A stretch of 64,000 bases of DNA from Saccharina japonica. Its lineage: Eukaryota; Sar; Phaeophyceae; Laminariales; Laminariaceae. How positions within the stretch are numbered: position 1 is the stretch's first letter; each line of letters begins with the position of its first letter. The DNA lies in NCBI GenBank assembly GCA_008828725.1, contig MEHQ01001058.1, positions 442,071-506,070 on the forward strand, in the 5' to 3' direction. Below the pieces are notes generated by a model. The model was not told the DNA's origin and did no database searches. It saw nothing but the letters and a program-made list of their open reading frames with translations. The position numbers and the translations under genes are program-made. Shown here one piece after another: positions 46,079 through 56,769 of this stretch.

Positions 46079-46200
46079 TCCCGGCATTGTAGGGATGCGA
46101 GGTCTACATTCACACGACTACGGCCATGCATGACAACGAGCACCCCCCCGCCCTCCCCCCCCCCCCCCCCGCCTCCCCCCCCCCCCCCCCCCGCCCTCCT
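46079..46200 (+). repeat. Poly(C)-tailed repeat family A, 3' part next to the SGF29 splice site
   Basis: ccggcattgtagggatgcga, then actacggccatgcatgacaa, cgagcac and a 60-base C-rich tail (46141-46200). The tail directly precedes ttctgtggcgaaacag, the acceptor of the last SGF29 exon. Confidence 0.85.
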
Positions 46201-46215
46201 TCTGTGGCGAAACAG

Positions 46216-46326
46216 GACGGTGGGACCGATTTCTGCGTGATGCAGTTCCAAGACGACGAGCTCACCGCGGAAGGCGTTCTTCCACACTGGAGGCTGCCCG
46301 CGCGCTTCGTTCGCCAGCGGAATTGA
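46216..46326 (+). CDS. SGF29: SGF29-like gene, last exon
   Basis: The acceptor gcgaaacag ends at 46215. The exon is in phase 0, as required by the exon ending at 43827. It encodes DGGTDFCVMQFQDDELTAEG and VLPHWRLPARFVRQRN, then TGA 46324-46326. It completes the second Tudor (family: Y.L.FEDDe....vparfVv). The Phe of MQF-QDDE corresponds to the third cage residue of the human protein. The three exons give 127 residues of an SGF29 C terminus, the expected size of the tandem Tudor. The upstream exons are uncertain. Confidence 0.88.
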   Translation, partial: DGGTDFCVMQFQDDELTAEGVLPHWRLPARFVRQRN

Positions 46327-47456
46327 AAATGTCGGCTGTCGGGCATGTATTATTAGTATTTTGAGTTTTTTTTTTCCCCCGTTCGACGCACACCGTGCTA
46401 GGTATCTGTTGTCGTCCGCAAAAGCAACAGGACAGTTGTACTATTGATAATACGGGGTATATTATGCGGTATAGGTTGAGTGGGTTTTTATAGCTGGGTG
46501 GAGGCGGTATGCGATAGGTAGTATCATATCGTGCCCTGAACGCCTTTAAGAACTGGACTGCACTCACTCGCGTTTTTGGGGACTAAGTACTTGGAATTAG
46601 TGTGGGTACATACTATATTTCAGTAGCGTAAGAAGGGTCTAGCGAGGACGTGCGGGAGCGGTATACCTGCCCTGCGGCAGTGGCATATCATACCTGGTGA
46701 CCCAGCAGTAGCAGCAGCAGTATCAACAGTATTAGCAGCAGAAGTTCCCGACTTTCGTTTTTTTTTTGTTTTACTTAGGTTGCCGTGGGATTTTGGCGTG
46801 TCTTTGCCATCGCAGCGGTTGTTTTGGCGTGTCGTCGGCGGCTTTGGTGTGCAACAGCAGCTATCATGCCATGCCATAGCCTTGCAGCAGCAGTGGTGTC
46901 GAATGGGCTACGAGCTACGAGTAATTGCTTGGGGCAGGGGCACGGTGAGGCCGGCCGGTGTATTCGGCGCTCGCCCAGCACACCAAGTTGTGCAAAGTGT
47001 GTAAATCAACTAATTGTATAACTTGTCCGATAGCAATCATTGATGCCCACGGCGGAAAATGAGCAAATTTCCGATGAGTGATAAAACGTACGATACAGCT
47101 GTACATCCCACATTTTGTTCATGACTCTCATGAGTGTCATTTCGTAGAGAGACATTTCCTGCCCGCAGTTTTCTGATTTGTCAATAGTTGTTGGATCGGC
47201 CGCTTGCTAGCGCACGTACACCTCAGACCCGCTTCTTGATGCCAGCTGCTCTTCCCAAGCCCAATTCGCACGATGCGCACGCGTTTTGACCAAATAACCC
47301 CCCCGCAGGACAGCATGGGAGGGGCAACCATATTTACAAGTACAAGTATTAACTCAAAACGAACACTGATATGGGACGCAACACGCCGCCCACCCGGCTC
47401 TACAAGACAACTGATGCGTCGGACCGCTAAAACCTCTACAACTCCCAGGCTCTAAT
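46327..47456. other. Between the convergent SGF29-like and GNAT genes
   Basis: 3' flanks of both genes with T tracts, CAG runs near 46705-46740 and a TACCTGGTGA palindrome relative. No further gene. Confidence 0.5.
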
Positions 47457-49136
47457 TTACAGTACGTCGTCGGGTGGCGGGATGGGAGCGATCATGGCCC
47501 GGGGCAACCCCAAAAGCTCGTCGGCCCTGACGAACCCCATATCCTCGTAGAACCCGAACAGGCCGCCGCTGCCGTTGTCCTCGACGATGATCAACGCGAA
47601 CCGGAACCCCCGCCTGGCCAGGCTTCGCATAGCCTCCAGAAACAGGCGCCTCCCCAACCCCAGCCTCCTGTACCTCGGGTCGACGAACACGTACTTTATC
47701 GGCGGTACCGGCACACGAACAAACCGCTCGCCTGCCACCGCCGCTGCCGCCGCCGTCGCCGGCTCCTGTGACGCCCCGAACAGTTTTTGCAGCGCCGCGT
47801 CCATGACGGGGGAGGCTCCAGCTGCGGTGCTCAGCCCCGCTTTACCCACCTGCCGTCGCCGGTCCCACGGAAAACGCCTTCGAAGGACGGCCGAAATCGT
47901 AACATCAGCGGGCTTTTCCCGTCCGGGAAGCCACGACGATCCGTCCTCGACCAGGTCTATCACCGGGCGTCCCAGTGGGTCGATAACGGGGACCTCCATG
48001 CCTTCCAGCCCTTGCCGGTAGTATCGGTGCGCCACGGACGTGTTCATGCGTTCGAGGTGGCTGTAAGAGTCCGGGGCGGTGACAGTCTCAACCGGCGGCG
48101 TCATGACCTCGGCAGCTGCGCCCGGCGCCTCGGCAACGCCACCCACCGAGCCACCACCTCCTACCCAAGCCCGATCGAGGATGTCTTGATCCTTTATCCA
48201 AGGAGCATCCACATGCCAAGCGGGAGAGCCCCACTGCCACCGCGCCACATCCTCCCGGACGGACGGGTGCTGGATAGAAGCGAACCCTCTCAGGAGGACC
48301 ACGGGGGGGGTCGCTTGCGCCGAGTCTCCTCCGCTCGCTCCCGAGCGCGCTTCCGCGCTCGTCTCGGGCGACACCGTTACGCAGGAGTGGCGCAGCTTTC
48401 CCGAGAATATTACCCCCGCTCCCTGTCCGTTCGGGCGGAGGCACTGCCGACGTTGCTCCACGCACACTGCCCACGACGGCGTTTCCTCCGCGCTTAAGGC
48501 CACGCAGAACGTTACCAGCGACTTGCTGCGCCTGAACTCGACCGCAGCCGAGAGCTGCTGTTGCTGCTGCGGTGCGACGTCGATCGCCGCCTTACGCCTT
48601 CCCACCCGACGCCGCCGCCGCCCCTGCATCTCAGCCCTCCCGGAGCCTTCCGGCCCGGCCTTGCAAACAAAGACGTCACCGGTTTCGACCGCGACGCTGC
48701 TCTCCTGCACCCCGTAGATATCGGCAATGCGCGCGCGAACGGCATCTCCCGCTTGCCCGGACCACAGCGCCCGCGACACCGGGAGGTGCTCAAGGCTCAT
48801 CCCCTCGGAATCTCCACCTAGGTCGCCGTCCCAGCGGGCCCAGTCGTTCTTCTCCTGCGCTTCGTCGAGGATGGTCTCACAGTCTCCGCGGGACAGCAGC
48901 GCCCCCATCCCGACGAGCATGAGGGGATTGCGGTAGACGGCTGATTTCGGCGGAGACGTCCGGGCCAGCGCCCTTTCGGCCAGGACGCGGGCGTACAATC
49001 GCTGCCAACGCTTCCGTGTTCTGTTAACCATGCCAAGTGAGGGAACCCCTTCCTCCTGTTCCTTTGGCCGCGGCCGGGCTTTGGGCGCCAGCTCGACCGA
49101 AAACACATCCGCCCTAGAAGCGATCTTAACCACGCT
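47457..49136 (-). CDS. Last exon: degenerate 2OG-Fe(II) oxygenase-like region plus GNAT acetyltransferase
   Basis: On the minus strand a strong acceptor (cctctccgattccgcag) ends at 49137, and the frame is then open to TAA 47457-47459. It gives 558 residues counted from codon 49133, which is GTG and not a start. Residues 481-508 (VFVDPRYRRLGLGRRLFLEA) carry the GNAT R-x-x-G-x-G acetyl-CoA motif, and GGLFGFYEDMGF (524-534) is the usual closing motif, so acetyl transfer to an amine is likely. Residues about 75-288 recall prolyl-4-hydroxylase-type oxygenases: LSRGDCETILDEA, SLVTFCVALSAEE, PNGQGAGVIFSGKLRHSCVT with distal His 249, and VVLLRGFASI with Arg 282. The HxD pair is replaced by FRR at 200-202, so iron binding is doubtful. 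The N terminus lies in unseen upstream exons. Confidence 0.75.
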   Translation of the reverse strand, partial: SVVKIASRADVFSVELAPKARPRPKEQEEGVPSLGMVNRTRKRWQRLYARVLAERALARTSPPKSAVYRNPLMLVGMGALLSRGDCETILDEAQEKNDWARWDGDLGGDSEGMSLEHLPVSRALWSGQAGDAVRARIADIYGVQESSVAVETGDVFVCKAGPEGSGRAEMQGRRRRRVGRRKAAIDVAPQQQQQLSAAVEFRRSKSLVTFCVALSAEETPSWAVCVEQRRQCLRPNGQGAGVIFSGKLRHSCVTVSPETSAEARSGASGGDSAQATPPVVLLRGFASIQHPSVREDVARWQWGSPAWHVDAPWIKDQDILDRAWVGGGGSVGGVAEAPGAAAEVMTPPVETVTAPDSYSHLERMNTSVAHRYYRQGLEGMEVPVIDPLGRPVIDLVEDGSSWLPGREKPADVTISAVLRRRFPWDRRRQVGKAGLSTAAGASPVMDAALQKLFGASQEPATAAAAAVAGERFVRVPVPPIKYVFVDPRYRRLGLGRRLFLEAMRSLARRGFRFALIIVEDNGSGGLFGFYEDMGFVRADELLGLPRAMIAPIPPPDDVL

Positions 49137-49159
49137 CTGCGGAATCGGAGAGGGGGGGG

Positions 49160-50599
49160 GGCGTGCGTACGGGCCAGGGAGGGAAGGGGTGGGGGTGGAG
49201 GCGGGGGCGGGGGGTGTCGGTTGGAGGACCTTGCGGGCATACTTCGTACACGTTGAACGATTTTACGTCACGTTTTGAATTCTGGGGTACGCGAAATAAA
49301 GCCTGTGATGAATGGATCGGACCGAACCTGCCCTTGTTTCTGGGGGGCCAGCGGAACATCGACCGCTAAACAACAGGGAGTTCATAATATGAATGCTGCT
49401 GCTGTAGGCCCTTGTGACACTTTCGTCTTCTATAATTTATTTTTTCTTACGGGCGACCGCAGGCACTACTATTCGTATTACTCTAGTAATAGCGTGTGTT
49501 CGGCAGTGACTCCATCACGCGTCGACAGCCGTCTTCCTTTTTTTTGCTTAGAACGTACTCGTATTTTTGTCTTTAGTTAATGATAAACTTGACAAGACTT
49601 AAGACTGCAACGACTGGGACGAGAGTTCACAGATAGCCCCCAGCCACTGCTGGAATATAAGCAAAGTAATCGGCTCGCGAGGGACGGACGGACGGACGGG
49701 CGGACGGACGGACGGTCGGACAGACATCGCACCTCGATCACGCCTTCCAGGAGACGTGCATCCGAACTCGGCGTCTCGTGCTTCTTCCATGATCCCCGCA
49801 TCAGAGATTCTGTTGACGGTTCCTGCTTAGGTGCGCCCGCAAGGGTGAGGATTGCGAGGGGAATTGGGTATCGCCGTCAGATTGGCGGATGCTCCCGCGC
49901 GTGTGCCAAGGGCGCCTTAGCTCCCCCGAGCGTGCCCCTGGGCCATGGTAGCTGTGTGGCAGGATGGTGGTCTATTGTATTAATAGTGCGAAACAAAAGC
50001 ACTTTGCATACAACACATCAGTGCTGTTGTAGCACTACTACTGCTGTACCATTAATCTCAAGTTAGGGTACGACCAAACAACAGCAATTGCTGACATACA
50101 GGCGTATTAGACAACAGTACCAAGTACTCCTGCTACGAACGTACCCGAGGGTGTGGATTGGTAGCAGACAGATCAGTCCCAAGCAAATGTGCTACCAAGT
50201 ACACGATACACGTGTGTACGCAAGGAGACCGCTGTTTGAACACTTGGCTGACCGTCCCCGACAATAAAGCAAGTATAATAAGGTCACAAGGGGCCTTGAC
50301 GCGCCCAAAAAGACCACTCTTAAGCTTTCAGGTCTCAGATTAGAGTGGCGTGGGGAGTGGAACGTGGGGCGCCATGACGTCATGCTCGGAGTGCGGAACA
50401 ACGTTTCCATTTTTGTGACACACTGGTATCACACCACCTTTTGGTACACTCAGCTACGAACGGCAGCAGCACAAGAAAGACGGACGGAATCAGAAAACAA
50501 CAAAAAACATGGCGGTTGGGGCAAGGCTCCCCAAACTGTTGCGCCTCAACAGCAGCAGCACAGCAATAGCAGCAACAGCACAGCAATAGTAGCAGCAGC
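49160..50599. other. Upstream of the GNAT exon; no exon identified
   Basis: A (GGAC)n run lies at 49683-49725. The 5' exons of the GNAT gene should lie here or further right, but none could be assigned. Confidence 0.4.
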
Positions 50600-51090
50600 A
50601 GCATAACAGCAGCAGCAAAAACGCGCCTTCTGATCGATCCCACAGATGTCCCAGCGACGGTCGCCCAGGGCAAGTCTCGACCCTCCGCCGTCGCCGCCGC
50701 CGCTCCCCCCCCCGGCATTTTTGGACTCGTACTCGTATAACCACGGTCCGCCATGTCGGTGATGCACAACGAGGAAGTTCGAGCTGGTCATTGTGGCCAC
50801 AGCTTCTGGGCCCAGTAGTCGGCGCGAGGGGTTGGTGCCGAGCAGTCGGTGTAGCTTCCCGTACACAGCGAGAGCAGCGGCGTCCTCGGGCTCGTCGTGT
50901 TCGATCTCGAAGATGACCATTGTTCCATGATCATCCTGCTGCTGCTGCTGTTGATGAGCAGGGTTGTAGTTGACGTTGTTGCTGCTGTCGTCGTCGTCGT
51001 CATCGTCGTTGCTGTTGTAGTTGCTGCTGCTTTCGTCGAGAATCACGGCAGCACCCGAGTAACCTAGACGAACTGCACGTCGATGAACAG
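50600..51090 (-). CDS. Possible exon, unrecognised, with Asp/Asn and Gln runs
   Basis: Within a long minus-strand frame (50546-51463), the stretch RRAVRLGYSGAAVILDESSS, a DDDDDDD run, QQQQQQ, then HGTMVIFEIEHDEPEDAAAL, AVYGKLHRLLGTNPSRRLLG and FLVVHHRHGGPWLYEYESKN looks like real protein. The frame's 5' part and its CTG/CAG-derived Cys/Ala/Leu 3' end do not. A different frame upstream (51064-51246: GHHVIVLEGGTLPSLLRWDV) also looks coding, so an intron or frameshift may separate them. No family was recognised. Confidence 0.35.
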
Positions 51091-51463
51091 CCGTGGTACG
51101 ACGGTGATGAGGACTGCCTCCCCGAAGACCGGATCGCCTTGTTCCTCGCAGACGTCCCATCGAAGTAACGAAGGCAAAGTGCCCCCCTCCAGGACAATGA
51201 CATGATGACCAGATCCGCTCCAAACTCGACGAGCTCTGGCGAGCATTTTCTAGCGTTTTCGGATGCCAAGCAGCGGGGGCCGAGAGCGTAGCAGTGGCAG
51301 GGATCTCTCGTACGTTCCAGCATGTTGTGGCCAACAGGCCTAGAGATGCGATGCCTCGCATCTTGGGGTTGAATGTTGAATTCGAATCATCCTCGCTGAA
51401 CGCAGGAGTTCGAATCAGAATGAGGCATTTTGTTTCAACATGAAAGTATGAAACCGAAACCAC

Positions 51464-52261
51464 CGATCGCCGATCGCTCGTTCTCGTTCGTCTGTTCGTC
51501 GTCTCTGCCAGCTCTCCTTGTTCCTGCTAACGTTCCTCCCCTCCGCCTGCTAATCTGCGCATAGGGTCCACAGCTCCAGGTCTCCTTGCACTCGACGCCT
51601 CTCTCCACACCACCACCAAAGCATGTAATCGCCCATCTACTGCTGTTGTTGTCCATATCATAGAGTACGCCGTACGGGCCTCGATTATTCGATTATTTGC
51701 TCACTAAAATGAAGTAATACGACTTCGAGGCTGTAACGTGCAGTCGGTGTGCAGCGTGCACAGCAGTAGTGTGCAGCAAAGAGCGTAAACATACGAGCTG
51801 GTTCCAGGAAAAAGCGTAACATTCCACCTTCGGGGAATAAAACGATGAATACACTGAAACTCGCAACACAAAGCATATCCACGAGACCGCATCAACAAGG
51901 CGAACACATCGGTGAAGCTGGTTTTGGCGTCCGAGCTGTAGTTCGTGAGATCTGGGGGATATGGGAATTGTTCGTATTACTTGGAAAGGCGTTGTTGTAT
52001 AGGGATTTAAGCTGCCAATACTAAAATCCATATGATTCTTCTCTCGGCCATAATTCGGCCAATACGCCGAATAATTAGACGCGAGACGTGTTGATAGGAT
52101 CGCATTAACAAGGGGAAGACGTCGATGATACTTGTTTTGTTATGCGATCCGTACAAGTGTGTACAAGTGTGTTATAATAAACGCCTGCTAAGGTACTAAA
52201 CAATGTATCGAGCTCTTTGGAAACCCTAGGGGGACTATTTACTTTCACGGAAATCACTTTA
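51464..52261. other. Intergenic, no gene recognised
   Basis: Short ORFs only. Confidence 0.4.
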
Positions 52262-52533
52262 GCGCCCGGATCCAAGAGGAGTTGGAAGACGAAATTTGGC
52301 AGGGTTGTTCTTCACGAGCATACGAAAAAACTGATTGATGGCCTTTTTTCATTTTCGTTTTCGTTCGTCGGTAAATTTGGGTCAAAGTTGCCGAAAAATA
52401 TAAAAAAAACGTTAAAATATAACTCATTCACCAAAAAATAAAAAAATAAAAAAAGGCCAATACGTTTTTTCGTATGGTCATGAAGAACAACCCTGCCAAG
52501 TTTCATTTTCCAACTCGTTTTCCTTTAGGGCGC
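52262..52533. mobile_element. Fold-back MITE, about 272 bp
   Basis: GCGCCC ends are followed by GAGTTGGAAGACGAAATTTG / GAGTTGGAAAATGAAACTTG, then GCAGGGTTGTTCTTCA and CATACGAAAAAAC on both arms. Inner GGCCTTTTTT / AAAAAAAGGCC pairs continue, so almost the whole unit can fold into one hairpin. No clear target duplication was found. Confidence 0.75.
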
Positions 52534-53154
52534 AAAAGTCTGAAGACGAAATGTTCCTGCTCTTCTTGCTGAAACCAGCTCGTAGTAGAGGAGCGCTCAT
52601 GCCTCCCGTGTTGTTCGAACGAACCTATACAGAGAGAGATAGTGGTGTAGGACCCGTCGCCAGAGAAGAGCCTCTCGTAGGCCCACAGAAGATAGACCAT
52701 CTCATGATGTATGTATGTGCTGCTACCGGTTGGAATTAATCGTGGTCGATACACCAACACCACCGCCATTACGTTCTAGTTCGTGAAACCGAACCAACAC
52801 AACAAAGCGTTTTATTTTCCCTCCTCTCTCTCCCTCTCTCTTCCCGTCTCTCGTGGGGGATGGACGGCTGGGTTCACTCTCGGTACACATAGATACCCGT
52901 AGTCATTCATCAAGCGTTTTGTCACCACATCGTGTTATATCGTATCATACATACAGACGAACACACAGAGGCATCTCTCTAAAAAAAAACAGAAGAACGA
53001 CCTGGAACGACGATGACTTTTTACGACACTTACTTGCTCGTCGTTTGCCCCCCCCCGCCGCCCGGTCGTCCTCTCCACGACGACATAAATAATACAACCC
53101 AACAACGGACGAATTGCTTTTGAGTGACGCTCGGAATACACTTCCGTAGTAGCT
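52534..53154. other. Intergenic
   Basis: Nothing recognised. Confidence 0.4.
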
Positions 53155-53161
53155 GTCTGGT

Positions 53162-54389
53162 CAAGGGCGGGTGAAAAAAAGGACCCGAGACCCCCACTCA
53201 CATTTTTGCATTTGGGGCCGATTGGGGGGGGGGGGGGGGGGGGGCATTGTCAGTTCTATAGTAATCCTATATAACCAATGATTTTCAGTTTCCTAATAAC
53301 TAAATCCTAATTAACCAATGCTTTTTTTTTTCCAGTTCCTATACTAAATCCTATATAGACTCAATTGATCAACCCTTGACGTCAAGCACAAGTTACTTAG
53401 GTTTTAGAATGGACACTTGTCAGCCTACTTGCGGGTAATTGTCAGTTCCTATACTAAATCCTATATAACGCAATGAATTTCCAGTTCCTATACTAAATCC
53501 TATATAACAATGACTTTTCAGTCTATACTAAATCTATATACATGACTCACCTTGACTCAATCAGCAAGTTACTTGCGTTTAGAAGGCATTGTCAGCCTAC
53601 TGGCGCCTAAAGAAGTAGGCAGAGTGACACTGACAAAGAAAGCGGACGTGGAAGGAACAATTAAGTTGGGGCCAAGGCCGAGGCGGGGAGGGGGGCAGTA
53701 TGCGACGAACCACAAAGCCATGTGTCCGTCTCTGACCGCGATGCCCATTTTGCAACGGCCGCACGAGTGTGGTTGAGGGATGGGTAGCCGGATGATCGCA
53801 TAGTTAGTACATTTCTTATGGGTTCTTGGTCTGCTCACTTCTGCAGTACGACGGGTGGGATTGCCGGAAGGCCGAGAGACGCTAAGAACAGTTGGATCTC
53901 AGCAAAGATCGTGGCGTGTTTCTTGTTTGTCAAGCACAGACGGAAAGATCCTTTAAAGGAACATACGTAGTTCGCTCAAAGTTGTGCACGCGCACAATCT
54001 CATGCCCGAGGTTCAGTTATGCACTCGCGGCTTGCAGACGGAAACACGTGTTGCCACATGTCTTAGGACTCATTCCAACTCATCACGATTTTTTCAGACT
54101 TCGTTTGTCGGGCTCCCGTCGCGACTATTATTGCATGATGAATTAAACATAACACCACTTCTCAACACTGGCTTACCGATCCAAATTATTCATTGAAATA
54201 CAACAACAAAGCACGTAGGGCTGTGCGCATGTGTTTACGACAACGTCTTTTGCTGAGGCAGCTGACGCCCAACAGGTTGACAAGTAGGATGCTTAGTTTG
54301 AGCGAAAATAAATGAAGAAAAGGGTGTGTTGGGGGGGGGGGGGTTGGGGGGGAATGGGGGTCTCGGGTCCTTTTATTCACCCGCCCTTG
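53162..54389. mobile_element. TIR element of 1.2 kb with 7-bp direct flanking repeats
   Basis: CAAGGGCGGGTGAAAAAAAG then GACCCGAGACCCCCA at the left matches the reverse complement of the right end (53162- and -54389), with one mismatch over about 35 bases. GTCTGGT lies directly outside both ends (53155-53161 and 54390-54396). The CAAGGG ends and 7- to 8-base duplication suggest hAT. It carries an internal G tract at each end and a minisatellite. No transposase was seen. Confidence 0.75.
53245..53620 (+). repeat. About 40-bp tandem repeats (CAGTTCCTATACTAAATCC) inside the TIR element
   Basis: Six units of cagttcctatactaaatcct then atataaccaatga, interrupted by two copies of a longer block that contains caagttacttgcgttt and gtcagcctactggcg. 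A further trace, acactaaatcctatataat, lies at 61080. Confidence 0.85.
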
Positions 54390-54396
54390 GTCTGGT

Positions 54397-55150
54397 GGGG
54401 GCTGGCGTGTCGCTTTTGCGGTTGTTTCACGTATCACATTTGATACTGCTGTACACTCTTTTTTCTTTTTGTACGTACGTATACTACGTACGTCGTACGT
54501 ATCATATATACCCCTCTCCTCACTCCTCGAAGGTTTCCCCTCTATCAACCTTGGATTGATTGTGTCCCCGTGGGAGTTGTACGTTTTGTTTCTCCTTATT
54601 TTGGCCGCGGTGTGTTCCTCGCTGAAGGTCGTCGGGCTGGCTCTTTTCCGGCATTGCTTGCCTTGTGCTGGCGGTCGAATGCGTATCACAGCCTGTGAGC
54701 TGATATACTGAGAAAATACTTTCCAATCACCCACCTACCACGTAGTACATACAATAGGGTACTTTCTCCCGCGTTTTGGAACGTACAACGTTTTTTCAAG
54801 ACACAGGCACACCTGGTGCCAGGTACGCAGTAGTACGGGGTAAGACTTGCTAAAGCCAAGCTCTGTTCCAATTTTTGGGGACCTAGACCCAGCGAGAGCA
54901 ATTAACAGATTGTTGATGTAAAATCAACATGGGGAAATTCTCTTTTTCTATTTAATGCTGAAGGTGAGGATCGAGCTTCGTATAAGCAGCGACCTCATCA
55001 TGGTCCCAAAGCGCAGGACCTGCCGACGACGCCATGTGGTAATATATTATACCGCTGAGCTATACGTATACGTACTGTAGTACGTACTCACTCGTACTTG
55101 TAAAGGTTTTTATCAAATACCCACCTCAAGGGTTCGCTCTCTGTAACGCG
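54397..55150. other. Intergenic; tRNA-like SINE relic on the minus strand
   Basis: On the minus strand near 55070, tagctcagcggta is a good box A. It is followed by ggcgtcgtcggcagg, a string also found near 59590 and 61220. Box B is eroded. Confidence 0.4.
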
Positions 55151-55235
55151 AGGGGGGGGGGGGGGGGGGGTACTCATTTGTTGCTTGCCTTAGTCATTTG
55201 ACCATTGCGCGGGGGGGGGGGGTCGTTCCATAATA
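55151..55235 (-). repeat. Poly(C)-tailed repeat subfamily B fragment
   Basis: tactcatttgttgcttgcct plus tagtcatttgaccattg follows G(17) at 55152-55170. A second G run follows at 55211. Confidence 0.75.
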
Positions 55236-55668
55236 ACTATAATACTGTACTGTTGTATCAGGTTAACATATTATACTTCGTATGTACACACATACCCTGA
55301 AAGGCATTTATTGAAAGGAGAAGTTCGATTTTCGTCTCGTGCACCATTGCTATTTTTTTGCGAAGTGTCGCGAGAAGATCTACTTTCTTTTTCTTTTCTA
55401 AATAGATTACGGGCGTGAATCGGAGCGAGAGTTCGATTGAATTTCAGTTTCGATGATGAAGCTGATCGTTCGTACATATTACGAGTGAATCGGACGTTCG
55501 CCCTGTAACCCCCCCCCCCCCCGGCTGGTGGTGGTGGGGGTAACATCCTATCATATACAGCCGGTGAAGAACGTTTTTGATGAATAACGGGCTGGCAGCG
55601 CTGATCGAGTCCAGACGAACCAGCTGCCTCCACTTCCGAGGTGCGAAGAAAACGCAACTCAGACGCAT

Positions 55669-55911
55669 GCTACGATAGAGGTTCACCATGTTTTTTTCTG
55701 AGCTCCCCTCACTTAAGGAGCGTCGTATATACGTCACCGAAAAAATGATTTTGGAGGAAATGAAAAGTGCTGCGGGATGCGAAATCTCATGACCGAAGTA
55801 TTTTCTGAAATAACAGTATTCGTCACAAAAATGAAAATCCGTCGAATTTGGTTTAAGGAGCCCGATCGTTCAGAAAACGATCCAGCCAAAACGTGCTACC
55901 TCTACCGTAGC
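55669..55911. mobile_element. GCTACGATAGAGG MITE, copy 1
   Basis: Left GCTACGATAGAGGTTCACC and right CCTCTACCGTAGC form the TIR. The interior shares gatgcgaaatctcatg, ttcgtcacaaaaatgaaaa and gagcccgatcgttcagaaaa with copy 2. Confidence 0.85.
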
Positions 55912-56769
55912 ACGCGTCACCACTACGTACGCTCACATCAAGGACAGGTACAGTAGTAGTAGTAAGTGTCCTTCGACGAGCGCAGCCATAAACTTTTCAC
56001 CCTTCCTTGCGGTGGAATACTTTGGACGCCTCGGAAAGGAAGGTAGCCAGCTCATCGATCTCAGCTAGCTGGCGGCGAACATCGTCGGAAGGAACGGACG
56101 GGGGGGCCATTATTGACCAGAAAAGAAAAAGCGTTTGTAAGGAGCACCCCTGTTTCGGATGGTATCGGTGACCGCCCAGGTCGAGAGATCTTGCGCCGGG
56201 TGCACCCGATACAAAAAAAAACATCGCCCTGCGAGACCGCCAGGCCGCCAGGGGGGGGAGGGGAGGGGGATGGAGGGCTACTTTTCATGGGCTGGGGGGT
56301 GGGGATGGCGTGTATGTGTGGAGTAGAACGCACGGCTAATATATATGGCAATGTGTAACCCAATGATGATACTGTTGTATCGTGTGATATGATTAGAGTA
56401 GATGCAAAACTTAAGTGGGTAAAGGGTGGTATATATTAATAGTCGTAGTGCGTACCAGGTATTCAATCGAGTATGCGTAGAGGGGAGGATGCTTTATTGG
56501 ATGCTCAAGATTATTGGTGGTGTTCGGCGAGTTGTGTCAGAATAGTGCCCTGCACATTGTCGGAAGGAAAATGAAATTATAATAATGAAACACATATGTA
56601 CTACACGGCAAAACAATCGTTAATAATGTATTTGCGATTCCGATGTCAAGCGAATCGCACGATTCAGCCCCAGCTCATTTTTGTTTTTATTTTGTTGTCG
56701 TTGTCGTTGTTGTTGTCGTTGTTGCTGTTGTTCTCTATGAAAATTTCGTGACATGCGGTACATTTTTTT
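55912..56769. other. Intergenic
   Basis: A (GTTGTC)n run near 56695-56735. No gene. Confidence 0.4.
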
